Both the position numbers and the translations under genes were made by a program. 35,568 bases of DNA from Candidatus Avelusimicrobium gallicola (GTDB lineage: Bacteria; Elusimicrobiota; Elusimicrobia; Elusimicrobiales; UBA9959): NCBI GenBank assembly GCA_020722185.1, contig DYLH01000014.1:1-35568 (forward strand). Direction: 5' to 3'. A model generated the notes under the pieces. It was given only the letters and a program-made list of their open reading frames with translations, was not told where the DNA came from and ran no database searches. This document shows, piece after piece, positions 1 through 8,763 of the stretch (its first letter is position 1; each line of letters starts with the position of its first letter).

Positions 1-105
1 TTATACCTTTTCATAGTAATATTCTATATCTAATTTACTATCTTAACAATCTGAATTGAAAAAAAATACACAATTTTATAAACTATACCTTAGAAGTTTA
101 TCAAT

Positions 106-179
106 GGCCTGTTCGTCTAGCGGCCCAGGACGCCGCCCTCTCAAGGCGGAGATCACGGGTTCAAATCCCGTACAGGCCG
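106..179 (+). tRNA. tRNA-Glu (anticodon CTC)
   Basis: Acceptor stem GGCCTGT/ACAGGCC with discriminator G; anticodon stem-loop CCGCC-CTCTCAA-GGCGG gives anticodon CTC; T-arm CGGGTTCAAATCCCG. Confidence 0.93.
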
Positions 180-211
180 TTTTTGTTTTTGTATAGTAAG
201 GAAGCCAACTG
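162..211 (+). repeat. 50-bp perfect direct repeat, copy 1 (tRNA 3' end plus terminator 5' arm)
   Basis: caaatcccgtacaggccgtttttgtttttgtatagtaaggaagccaactg occurs identically at 162-211 and 313-362. Confidence 0.95.
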
Positions 212-221
212 CTTGGCTTCC
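200..221 (+). terminator. Hairpin downstream of tRNA-Glu, first copy
   Basis: ggaagccaa-ctgc-ttggcttcc, 9-bp stem; not followed by a U-run in this copy. Confidence 0.45.
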
Positions 222-312
222 GTCGGGATTTGAAAGGCGCAGCGTTGCTGAGCTCTGCGAAGCCGCGAGCCGGGGTCGCGCAAAATTTCACTTATGGAAA
301 TTTATGTGTGAC

Positions 313-362
313 CAAATCCCGTACAGGCCGTTTTTGTTTTTGTATAGTAAGGAAGCCAACTG
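313..362 (+). repeat. 50-bp perfect direct repeat, copy 2 (truncated tRNA 3' end)
   Basis: Identical to 162-211, offset 151 bp; lacks the 5' part of the tRNA. Confidence 0.95.
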
Positions 363-379
363 GGCTTCCTTATCTTTTT
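349..379 (+). terminator. Probable Rho-independent terminator after the tRNA/islet
   Basis: aaggaagcc-aactg-ggcttcctt stem followed by atcttttt. Confidence 0.7.
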
Positions 380-484
380 CATCTTTTAACTTGTAAAACC
401 AAATATAGGTTTGTTTTTTTCTTTCACTAAAACTTACAAGATTGTATAATTTACTTCTAAGATTTGAGGATTAAGGAGAAAATT

Positions 485-1558
485 ATGGAAGTTGGAATAG
501 TAGGTCTGCCTAATGTCGGGAAGTCGACCCTTTTTAACGCTCTTACAAATGCTCATGCCGCCAGCTCCAATTATCCATTTACTACGATAGAGCCCAATGT
601 GGGAATAGTTTCTGTGCCAGATAGAAGGCTGGATACTCTTTTTGATATATTTAAACCACCTAAAAAAACAAATGCTTATGTTAAATTTGTGGATATTGCC
701 GGCCTTGTAAAAGGCGCCGCACAAGGCGAAGGGCTTGGAAATAAATTCCTTGCAAACATAAGAGAAGTTGACGCAATAATTCATATAGTCAGAGCTTTTA
801 GCGACAAAGATGTTGTCCATGTGCTTGGAGAAGTAGATCCGATAAGGGACATAGAAGTCATAGAGACAGAGCTCATCCTTGCAGATTTACAATCGCTTGA
901 AAAAGCTATTGATAAAAATTCAGGAGCTGCCAGAACTGGCAACAAACAAGCGCAGGAAAAACAGGAAAAGATGCTTAAAATAAAGGAAATTTTATCCTCG
1001 GGCAAGCCAGCTTCAGCTTCGCCATTAACCCAATTAGAGATGCGCGATTTTAATTTGCTGACAGCAAAGCCTGTTCTTTATGTGGCTAACACTTCAGAGA
1101 AACCAGACAATTCAGTGATAGAAAAGCTCTCATCCTACATAAAATCCAGAAATGCCAAAATGATAACTGTCTCAGCAAAAATAGAGTCTGAGATAATAGA
1201 GCTTCCACCAGAAGAAAGAGCAGCTTTCCTCAAAGAGCTAGGCGAAGAATACACAGGTCTAGAAAAAGTCATCAGAGGTTCAGGAGAGTTATTGAATCTC
1301 ATTTATTTTTTTACGGCTGGAAGCGAAGATGAGGTAAGAGCATGGACGATTACAAAAGGAACAAAAGCTCCTCAAGCCGCCGGGAAAATACACTCTGATA
1401 TAGAAAAAGGTTTTATAAAAGTTGAAGTTTATTCTTTTTCAGACATTGAAAAATACAGAGATGAAAAGACCCTCAGAGAAAAAGGGCTGATAAGACTGGA
1501 AGGCAAGGATTACGAAATTCAAGATGGAGACATTTGTTTCTTCAAGTTTAATGTATAA
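485..1558 (+). CDS. ychF: YchF-family (Obg-like) GTPase/ATPase
   Basis: [42 protein letters not shown] start; C-terminal TGS-like [37 protein letters not shown]. Start at 485 preferred (aaggag upstream). Confidence 0.97.
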   Translation: MEVGIVGLPNVGKSTLFNALTNAHAASSNYPFTTIEPNVGIVSVPDRRLDTLFDIFKPPKKTNAYVKFVDIAGLVKGAAQGEGLGNKFLANIREVDAIIHIVRAFSDKDVVHVLGEVDPIRDIEVIETELILADLQSLEKAIDKNSGAARTGNKQAQEKQEKMLKIKEILSSGKPASASPLTQLEMRDFNLLTAKPVLYVANTSEKPDNSVIEKLSSYIKSRNAKMITVSAKIESEIIELPPEERAAFLKELGEEYTGLEKVIRGSGELLNLIYFFTAGSEDEVRAWTITKGTKAPQAAGKIHSDIEKGFIKVEVYSFSDIEKYRDEKTLREKGLIRLEGKDYEIQDGDICFFKFNV

Positions 1559-1599
1559 TCCAGCTTTTACTACCTTTCTCTATTTGCTAAAATTTATCT

Positions 1600-3786
1600 G
1601 TGAGTCTGCCTGAATTAAATCTTGACAAAGAGATTTTGCCCAAGCTAGCATTAAATGACAAACAGCTTGAGGCGGCTCTCTATTTTGACTCGCCTCTTCT
1701 GATACTTGCCGGAGCCGGGACTGGAAAAACTAAAACATTAATATCAAAAATAGCGCTCATGATAAATTCCGGTGTAAGCGCGTCAAGAATACTTGCTATA
1801 ACCTTTACCAATAAGGCGGCTGGAGAGATGCGCCACAGAATAGCGGCAATAGCCCCGCAATCGCATGGTCTATGGATTTACACTTTTCATGCATTTGGAG
1901 CAAGAATGCTTAGACAGCATTGGCAGAAGGCGGGACTAAAAAAAGATTTCACCATTTACGATGAAGAGGACCAAAAAAAACTTATACAAACTGCGATAGA
2001 AGAACTTGGCCTAGATAAGGAAAAAAACAAAGCTTCTGTATATGCCTCTCTTATATCAAGAGCCAAGGACGATATGCTGGATGCTGAATCTTATATGCTT
2101 CATGCCAGAGTTTCCAACGATATAAATCGCATTAGGGTAGGCCAGATATACCTCATTTATGAAAAAAAACTCTCTCAAGCTAATGCTGTCGATTTTGGCG
2201 ATTTGATAATGAAGACAGTAAAGCTTATAAGAGACGATGAACAGATTAAGTCCTACTATCAGGAATATTTTAGATATATCCTTGTGGATGAATATCAAGA
2301 CACAAACAGGGCTCAGTATACGCTTGTGAAACTGCTTTCCGCCATACATCACAATGTATGCGTTGTGGGAGACCCTGATCAGTCTATTTATTCATGGCGA
2401 GGAGCAGATATAAGAAATATTCTGGATTTTGAAAAAGACTTCAAAGATGCCAGAACAATAATACTTGAGCAAAATTATCGCTCGACTACAAATATATTGG
2501 ACGCAGCGAATAAGTTGATAAAACACAATAAAGGCAGAAAGGAAAAAAATCTCTGGACAGCCAATGGCACAGGAGAGAAGGTTTCTGTACTTGAATGCTT
2601 GAATGAAAAAGATGAGGCGACCATATCCGCTCAAAAGGCGGCGGAGATTAAGAATAGTGGCGGGAAATACTCAGATTTTGCAGTGTTTTATAGGACAAAT
2701 GCCCAGAGCAGAAACTTCGAAGAAGCTTTTAGAAGATACAAAATACCATATAAACTTATAGGCTCGGTTAGATTTTATGAAAGAAAAGAAATAAAAGATG
2801 CCCTAGCCTATCTGAGAATAATGGTAAATCCCTCAGACAGTGTCAGTCTTGAGAGAATAATAAATTTACCCCCCAGAGGGATAGGACCGAAAGCTCTGGA
2901 ATCGCTCAAAGCTTATTCAAAGGCCAGAGGGATTTCTCTTTATGAAACTCTTCTCGACAGCGACAATATAGAATCAATTTCACCATCTGTGAGAAAAGGC
3001 ATAAGGGAATTTATTCGAATATTTGACGACTTAAAAAATGATATTTTCTCATCCCAACCTCATTATATCCTTGAAAAGATACTGGCAAGAAGCGGCTATT
3101 GGCAAATGATTGAAGACCTCTCACAGAAAGATCCACAAGAAGCGCTTAATAGATTGGGCAATCTTCAAGAGCTTGTAAATGCCATAAAAGATTTTGAAGA
3201 TAACTGCGAAAAAAATTTAGAGAAGCCTCTTCTTGAAAAATATCTGGAAAACATAACTCTTCAAAGCGAAATAGATAATCTAAGGGAAGATTCAGAAGCT
3301 GTGGTGCTTATGACTCTTCATCTGGCAAAAGGGCTGGAATTCCCATATGTAATGCTTACGGGGCTTGAAGAAGGACTTTTCCCGATCAACTCTGCAGCTT
3401 CAGATGATGAGGATATGGAAGAAGAAAGGCGACTAATGTATGTCGGGATGACAAGGGCTAAGAAAAAGCTTTTTTTGAGCTGGGCCAACAATAGAACTAT
3501 TTTTGGTAAAACATATCCAAATCTGATGTCTAGATTTATTTTCGAGGCAAGGCTTATAGACTATTCCAGAAAGGAAAATTTAAAATCCGAGGAAAAGATA
3601 ATAGAAGCTTATGAAACGGCAAGACCGAAAGCTTCCAGCGGACGCAAAGTAGCGCATCCACTTTATGGTATAGGGAGAATAAAGTCTGTAACAGGCACTG
3701 GAGAATTCACAAAAGTCACTGTAACTTTCGACAATGGCATTACTCAAACCTTTATGCTTAAATTCGCTCCGCTTGAAATGCTTTAA
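1600..3786 (+). CDS. pcrA: UvrD/PcrA-type superfamily 1 DNA helicase
   Basis: Walker A LAGAGTGKTKTL, DEYQDTN, GDPDQSIYSWRGAD, VVLMTLHLAKGLEFPYV motifs; GTG start. Confidence 0.95.
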   Translation: MSLPELNLDKEILPKLALNDKQLEAALYFDSPLLILAGAGTGKTKTLISKIALMINSGVSASRILAITFTNKAAGEMRHRIAAIAPQSHGLWIYTFHAFGARMLRQHWQKAGLKKDFTIYDEEDQKKLIQTAIEELGLDKEKNKASVYASLISRAKDDMLDAESYMLHARVSNDINRIRVGQIYLIYEKKLSQANAVDFGDLIMKTVKLIRDDEQIKSYYQEYFRYILVDEYQDTNRAQYTLVKLLSAIHHNVCVVGDPDQSIYSWRGADIRNILDFEKDFKDARTIILEQNYRSTTNILDAANKLIKHNKGRKEKNLWTANGTGEKVSVLECLNEKDEATISAQKAAEIKNSGGKYSDFAVFYRTNAQSRNFEEAFRRYKIPYKLIGSVRFYERKEIKDALAYLRIMVNPSDSVSLERIINLPPRGIGPKALESLKAYSKARGISLYETLLDSDNIESISPSVRKGIREFIRIFDDLKNDIFSSQPHYILEKILARSGYWQMIEDLSQKDPQEALNRLGNLQELVNAIKDFEDNCEKNLEKPLLEKYLENITLQSEIDNLREDSEAVVLMTLHLAKGLEFPYVMLTGLEEGLFPINSAASDDEDMEEERRLMYVGMTRAKKKLFLSWANNRTIFGKTYPNLMSRFIFEARLIDYSRKENLKSEEKIIEAYETARPKASSGRKVAHPLYGIGRIKSVTGTGEFTKVTVTFDNGITQTFMLKFAPLEML

Positions 3787-3795
3787 GGAGAAAAT

Positions 3796-4074
3796 ATGGA
3801 TAAACAGCTTATTGAATACTTATCAGCTATGGCTAAGTTACAACTTAGCGAAAAAGAAAAAGAGCTATACGCAAAACAAATACAAGACATATTTAAATGG
3901 GTAGAGCAAATCAGTGAATTAGATTTATCTTCAGAAAAAGATTATTCATTTAAAACCGGGAAATTTATAAGAGATGATGAGCCTAAAAATTTCCCAGACA
4001 GAGAGGAAATACTAAAAAATTTCACCGATAGAGAATTTGATTTTTTGAAAGTAAAGAAAGTTTTAGACAACTGA
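3796..4074 (+). CDS. gatC: Asp/Glu-tRNA(Asn/Gln) amidotransferase subunit C
   Basis: Size, position directly upstream of gatA, LAKLQLSEKEKE-type N-terminus and DEP motif. Confidence 0.9.
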   Translation: MDKQLIEYLSAMAKLQLSEKEKELYAKQIQDIFKWVEQISELDLSSEKDYSFKTGKFIRDDEPKNFPDREEILKNFTDREFDFLKVKKVLDN

Positions 4075-4086
4075 GGGAGAATTTAT

Positions 4087-5502
4087 ATGGAAAGCGCCAT
4101 TAAAGCAATAGAAGCAGTGAAAAAAAAAGAGAGATCAGTATTGGAAATAACTTCATCGTTTTTAGACAAGATAAAAAAAGAAGACGGAAAGGTTAAGGCA
4201 TTTCTTGAGATTTTTGAATCTAGCGCCATTGCCAAAGCCAAGGATATAGATGAGAGAATATCTTCTGGTAAATCAGTGGGCGAGCTTGCTGGAGCAGTCA
4301 TAGCAATAAAAGACAATATACTCTACAAAGGTCATGAGATAACCTGCGCGTCAAAGATACTCAAGGGGCATATAAGCGCCTACAATGCCACAGTGGTTTC
4401 AAAACTTCTGGAAAAAGACGCAGTGATAATAGGAAGAACGAATATGGATGAATTTGCTATGGGATCATCCTGTGAAAATTCAGCATGGCAAAAAACACAT
4501 AATCCAATAAATAATGAATTTGTGCCGGGTGGGTCCTCTGGTGGCTCTGCTGCGGCCGTCAAAGCTGGATTTTGCCACATAGCCTATGGTTCAGACACTG
4601 GAGGATCTATAAGGCAGCCAGCCTCTTTCTGCGGAGTATGGGGGATGAAGCCTACATATGGCAGAGTGTCTCGATATGGATTGGTGGCCTTTGCTTCAAG
4701 TCTGGATCAGATAGGTCCCATTGCCACAAATGCGCAGGATTTGTTGCTTGGATATAAAGCGGTGAAGGGCTTTGACGCAAATGACTCAACATCTATTGAT
4801 AAAGAAGATGAAAAAAAACAATTTTCTTCCCTTAAGGGAATGACTGTAGCTATACCTTCTGGTCTGTCAAAACATGATGGGCTTGAAAGCGATATGGCTG
4901 AAATATTTTCTTCTTTACCTGAAAAACTCATGGATGCTGGAATTAAAGTTATTGAAGTGGATTTTAAGAGTTTTAAATACGCCCTCCCAGCATATTACAT
5001 TTTAGCCTCAAGCGAAGCTTCAAGCAATCTGGCCAGATTTGACGGTTTTAGATACGGCATGTCGTTAAACACAGGCAATCTAAATGAATCATATATGAAA
5101 AATCGTGGAGAAGGGTTTGGGCCAGAGGTAAAAAGAAGAATACTGCTTGGCACACATTCTTTAAGTAGCGGATATTACGATGCCTATTACTTGAAGGCTC
5201 AGCGAGTTAGAAACTTTATAGCCAGAGAGTTTGATGAAGTTTTTTCTAAAGCAGAAATAATACTTGCGCCAACATCTCCCACAGCCGCTTTTAAATTTGG
5301 GGAGAGGATGAAAGATCCACTTTCAATGTATCTTTCAGATATTTTCACAATACCAGTTAATATGGCCGGGATATGCTCACTGTCTTTTCCATATGGGAAA
5401 AGAAAATCTGACAATATGCCATATGGCCTACAGATAATGGCTCCGCATTTAAGCGATGAATTTATGATAAAAGTTGCGGGAGAACTTTCATGCGCGCTTT
5501 GA
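4087..5502 (+). CDS. gatA: Asp/Glu-tRNA(Asn/Gln) amidotransferase subunit A
   Basis: Amidase signature GGSSGGSAAAVKAGFCHIAYGSDTGGSIRQPASFCGVWGMKPTYGRVSRYGL. Confidence 0.97.
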   Translation: MESAIKAIEAVKKKERSVLEITSSFLDKIKKEDGKVKAFLEIFESSAIAKAKDIDERISSGKSVGELAGAVIAIKDNILYKGHEITCASKILKGHISAYNATVVSKLLEKDAVIIGRTNMDEFAMGSSCENSAWQKTHNPINNEFVPGGSSGGSAAAVKAGFCHIAYGSDTGGSIRQPASFCGVWGMKPTYGRVSRYGLVAFASSLDQIGPIATNAQDLLLGYKAVKGFDANDSTSIDKEDEKKQFSSLKGMTVAIPSGLSKHDGLESDMAEIFSSLPEKLMDAGIKVIEVDFKSFKYALPAYYILASSEASSNLARFDGFRYGMSLNTGNLNESYMKNRGEGFGPEVKRRILLGTHSLSSGYYDAYYLKAQRVRNFIAREFDEVFSKAEIILAPTSPTAAFKFGERMKDPLSMYLSDIFTIPVNMAGICSLSFPYGKRKSDNMPYGLQIMAPHLSDEFMIKVAGELSCAL

Positions 5503-5927
5503 AAGAATTTTCAGCCGGAGGCGTGATAATAAAGGATAGAGAGATCTTGCTTGTTTTAATGAACACAATAAATGGCAATAAGGTATGGACTTATCCAAAA
5601 GGACATATAGAAAGCGGGGAAGATTCCATAAAAGCCGCGCTGAGGGAAGTTTTTGAAGAGACTGGATATGAGTGCAGACTTGTAGACAGCAGAGAAATAT
5701 ATCTTTCAAGATATAGCTTCATAAGAGATGGAAATAGAGTTGAAAAAACTGTCAAATGGTACATTATGGAACCTATCTCTGAATCAAAAGGCATACAAAC
5801 TATTGATGAGATAGAGAAAACTATTTGGTTTTCATATCCGAAAGCCAAAGAAAAACTTTTTTATCCAAGCGATATTGAAATACTTGAAATTGTAAAAGAA
5901 AAACTTGGAGGGGACAATGGAATTTGA
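5490..5927 (+). CDS. NUDIX hydrolase, Ap4A-hydrolase-like
   Basis: NUDIX box GHIESGEDSIKAALREVFEETGYE; overlaps gatA end (5490-5502) and gatB start (5917-5927). Confidence 0.93.
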   Translation: MRALKEFSAGGVIIKDREILLVLMNTINGNKVWTYPKGHIESGEDSIKAALREVFEETGYECRLVDSREIYLSRYSFIRDGNRVEKTVKWYIMEPISESKGIQTIDEIEKTIWFSYPKAKEKLFYPSDIEILEIVKEKLGGDNGI

Positions 5928-7356
5928 AAGCGTTATAGGACTTGAAATACATGTCCAATTGAAAACAAAAAGCAAAATGTTTTGCCGATGTCAGGTTGCG
6001 CAAGATAACTCAATGGCCAACACTCATATATGTCCTGTATGTACTGGCCAGCCCGGAGCGCTGCCAGTTCTAAACCCCGTAGCAGTCAAAACAGCTTTAA
6101 GAGTTGCATCCGCAATTAAATGTGACATACATCCGATTTCAGTTTTTGCCAGAAAAAATTATTTTTATCCCGATCTTCCAAAAGCTTATCAAATATCTCA
6201 GTACGACAAGCCTCTTGCCGAAAATGGAAAGATAGAATTGCCAACCGGTAAAATTATAAACATAAAAAGAGCTCATTTAGAGGAAGATGCAGCTAAATCG
6301 CTTCATGCCATAGGTAGCAAAGAACTTGATTACACAATCATTGATTTCAATCGCTGTGGGATGCCACTTCTTGAAATAGTTTCCCAACCAGACATCCATT
6401 CCCCTCAGGAGGCATATGATTATCTTGTGGAACTTAAAAAAATTCTTAAATGGGTGGATGCCTCAGACTGCGATATGGAAAAAGGCCAGCTTAGATGCGA
6501 TGTAAATGTTTCCATAAGACCAAAGGGAGAAACTGCTCTCGGACAAAAGGTAGAGATAAAAAATTTAAATTCTTTTAAGGCGGCAAAAGACGCAATCGCA
6601 TATGAAATAGAAAGGCAAAAGGAGCTTTTTTTAAGAAATGAAAAAATTTCTCAAGATACCAGACTGTGGGATGAAAAAGAGCAAAAAACATTTTCTATGC
6701 GTTCAAAAGAAATGGCTCATGACTACAGATATTTCCCGGAACCAGATCTTCCGCCTTTATATATAAGCGAGGAAGAAATCAAAGAAGCCGAGGAATGTAT
6801 AGGCAAATTACCAAGCGAGATTAGAGCTGAATATGAAAAGCTGGGGCTTTCTTTCAAAGAGGCTTGCGCTCTAAGCGAAAACAGAAGCATTAATATCTAC
6901 TTTGAAAAAATTCTCTCACTAAATCCAGATCAGAAAAACTTGAAGAATTCAGTAAATTTGATAATGGGTCCATTTTTTGCCAAAATAAATGAGCTTAAAA
7001 TAAGCGAAGATGAAATATTATCAAAATGCATAGCTCCTGAAAATATTTTAGAAATTGCTTCCCTTATTTCAAAGGGGGAAATATCCTCTGCGGCTGCTAA
7101 GAAACTGATTGAATTGTGCTGGGACAATAAGATGAATCCTTCCCATGCTGTGGAAAAATACTCGCTCAAGCAATCAAGCGACACCAGTGAGATAGAGGCG
7201 TGGGTAAAAGAAGCGATTGAGGGCAATAAAAAAGCTTTTGAAGATTTTAAAAATGGCAATGAAAAAGCCTCAGGTCCTATAGTTGGTTTTGTGATGAAAA
7301 AATCAAGAGGTAAAGCCAATCCTCAAATAGTAAATGAAATTTTAAAGAAACTTTAA
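5917..7356 (+). CDS. gatB: Asp/Glu-tRNA(Asn/Gln) amidotransferase subunit B
   Basis: ESVIGLEIHVQLKTKSKMFCRC..., RCDVNVSIRP..., KNLNSFKAAKDAIAYEIERQ, EPDLPPL; start set at 5917. Confidence 0.97.
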   Translation: MEFESVIGLEIHVQLKTKSKMFCRCQVAQDNSMANTHICPVCTGQPGALPVLNPVAVKTALRVASAIKCDIHPISVFARKNYFYPDLPKAYQISQYDKPLAENGKIELPTGKIINIKRAHLEEDAAKSLHAIGSKELDYTIIDFNRCGMPLLEIVSQPDIHSPQEAYDYLVELKKILKWVDASDCDMEKGQLRCDVNVSIRPKGETALGQKVEIKNLNSFKAAKDAIAYEIERQKELFLRNEKISQDTRLWDEKEQKTFSMRSKEMAHDYRYFPEPDLPPLYISEEEIKEAEECIGKLPSEIRAEYEKLGLSFKEACALSENRSINIYFEKILSLNPDQKNLKNSVNLIMGPFFAKINELKISEDEILSKCIAPENILEIASLISKGEISSAAAKKLIELCWDNKMNPSHAVEKYSLKQSSDTSEIEAWVKEAIEGNKKAFEDFKNGNEKASGPIVGFVMKKSRGKANPQIVNEILKKL

Positions 7357-8763
7357 TGAACCCGGCATTATAGCTGAATAATTTACTTTTATCTTGTATT
7401 TCTCGCATCCAAAGTTAAGGCCAAATGGCCAAAAGATCTCAAAAGCAAGGAATTGCATTTTAGCATTAATCAAAGAAATTTCTTTCTTTTTTTCGATTAA
7501 ATTATTGGCCTCATAAAATATATTTGAACAGCTCATAATGCTCTCAATATTTCCGTTTAGAGCGTCCTTTCTAAGCATTTCAAGATTTACTCTGAGATCC
7601 TCTATTTTTTTCTCCACCACAAAATATTGATTTTCTTTAAAGAAAAAACTCTTTATTTTGTAATCTAGCCAATCCAGCCAACCTGAAAATCTATGGCATT
7701 TTAATTTATTTAAGACATCTCCACTAAAAGAATATATACGAAACATATAAAGTAGAGAATCATATCTCTGGCTGATTTCCTTTAGAATTTGGGCTATTCT
7801 TTCAAAAGGAAAATCTGGATTTTGAAAAACAGCTGAACTCTTTTCTATTTCTATCGCAAGTTCAAGCATAATTTCTTTCAAAAAACCAGACTCAATTTTT
7901 TGAGCATAAATTTTAAGTTTAGAAGACATCAAAGAAGCAAACAAATAAAGCCCGGACCTTCTCAATGAATCAAGAGCGTAATACAATTCTTTTGATTCTT
8001 TCTGAGTGATTGTTTTTCTTCCTTTAAGCGATGAAGATATAGCAATGAATTCGGCATATCTTTTTTTAAATAGAACAAGAGCGGATGAATCAGATTCTTT
8101 TAAAATATACTTCTCGGCTTCTTTCATCAATAATTCATTTATCCTGGACAATTTATTCTCTTCCTCGATTAAAGCGGAAGTATTCAGTCTATTTGTGGCC
8201 AGATTACTTATAGTGGACTGTCTGTTTTCCATTTTTGAGCTTGACACATCGAGAATTGAATTGTCACCATAACTTACAAATCCTTCAAAAAGTCTGGCTG
8301 ACGATAGTCTGATCTCTTCATCTTTTAATCCTCCATCTCTGGCTATTTTTTCCAGATTATTTACAAGTTCAATAAAATGTTTTTTTAGTCCCACACTGGT
8401 AATCACATAACTTATTTTACCTTTATAAACCAATGGGTCTCCTTTTTGCGCTCCAACATAGAAATATGCGGCTTCCTTAGGATTCTTTTCAGCCCAAAAA
8501 ATAAGATATTCTCTTGCCTGTGAATATGTTGAAAATTTTTTAGTTGTTATCTTTGGAAGCAAATCCTTTTCAAGTATATAGTCAGCTACTTCACCCCTAA
8601 AAAAAAGCTCCTTGCGAATCCTATTCTCAGTTTCCTCTAAAATTTCATCTTTTTCCTCTTGAAAAGATGGATTCATCTGCGCAATAGAAATTTGAGAACC
8701 CAAAAAAAGAATTAAAACAGATATACATTTCACAAGGAAAGTCATATTAACATTCACAACCAT
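7342..8763 (-). CDS. Putative exported protein of unknown function, alpha-helix/coiled-coil rich
   Basis: Long ORF with N-terminal hydrophobic segment (FLVKCISVLILFLGSQISIAQ) resembling a signal peptide; start overlaps upstream PLD gene; no recognisable domain. Confidence 0.75.
   Translation of the reverse strand: MVVNVNMTFLVKCISVLILFLGSQISIAQMNPSFQEEKDEILEETENRIRKELFFRGEVADYILEKDLLPKITTKKFSTYSQAREYLIFWAEKNPKEAAYFYVGAQKGDPLVYKGKISYVITSVGLKKHFIELVNNLEKIARDGGLKDEEIRLSSARLFEGFVSYGDNSILDVSSSKMENRQSTISNLATNRLNTSALIEEENKLSRINELLMKEAEKYILKESDSSALVLFKKRYAEFIAISSSLKGRKTITQKESKELYYALDSLRRSGLYLFASLMSSKLKIYAQKIESGFLKEIMLELAIEIEKSSAVFQNPDFPFERIAQILKEISQRYDSLLYMFRIYSFSGDVLNKLKCHRFSGWLDWLDYKIKSFFFKENQYFVVEKKIEDLRVNLEMLRKDALNGNIESIMSCSNIFYEANNLIEKKKEISLINAKMQFLAFEIFWPFGLNFGCEKYKIKVNYSAIMPGSLKFL

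Noticed and set aside
76-291. Minus-strand ORF of 71 aa (TGFEPVISALRGRRPGPLDE...)
   Set aside because: It is the antisense translation of the tRNA-Glu gene and the adjacent islet, a common spurious ORF.
162-362. Possible attL/attR of a prophage or integrative element
   Set aside because: Only 151 bp between repeat starts and no integrase or cargo; full element excluded, only a mini-element or scar remains plausible.
6930-7319. Minus-strand ORF of 129 aa inside gatB
   Set aside because: Antisense to a strongly supported CDS, Ser/Ile-rich composition typical of shadow ORFs. The same applies to the antisense ORFs inside uvrD, gatA, atpA, atpD, buk, secA and lnt.
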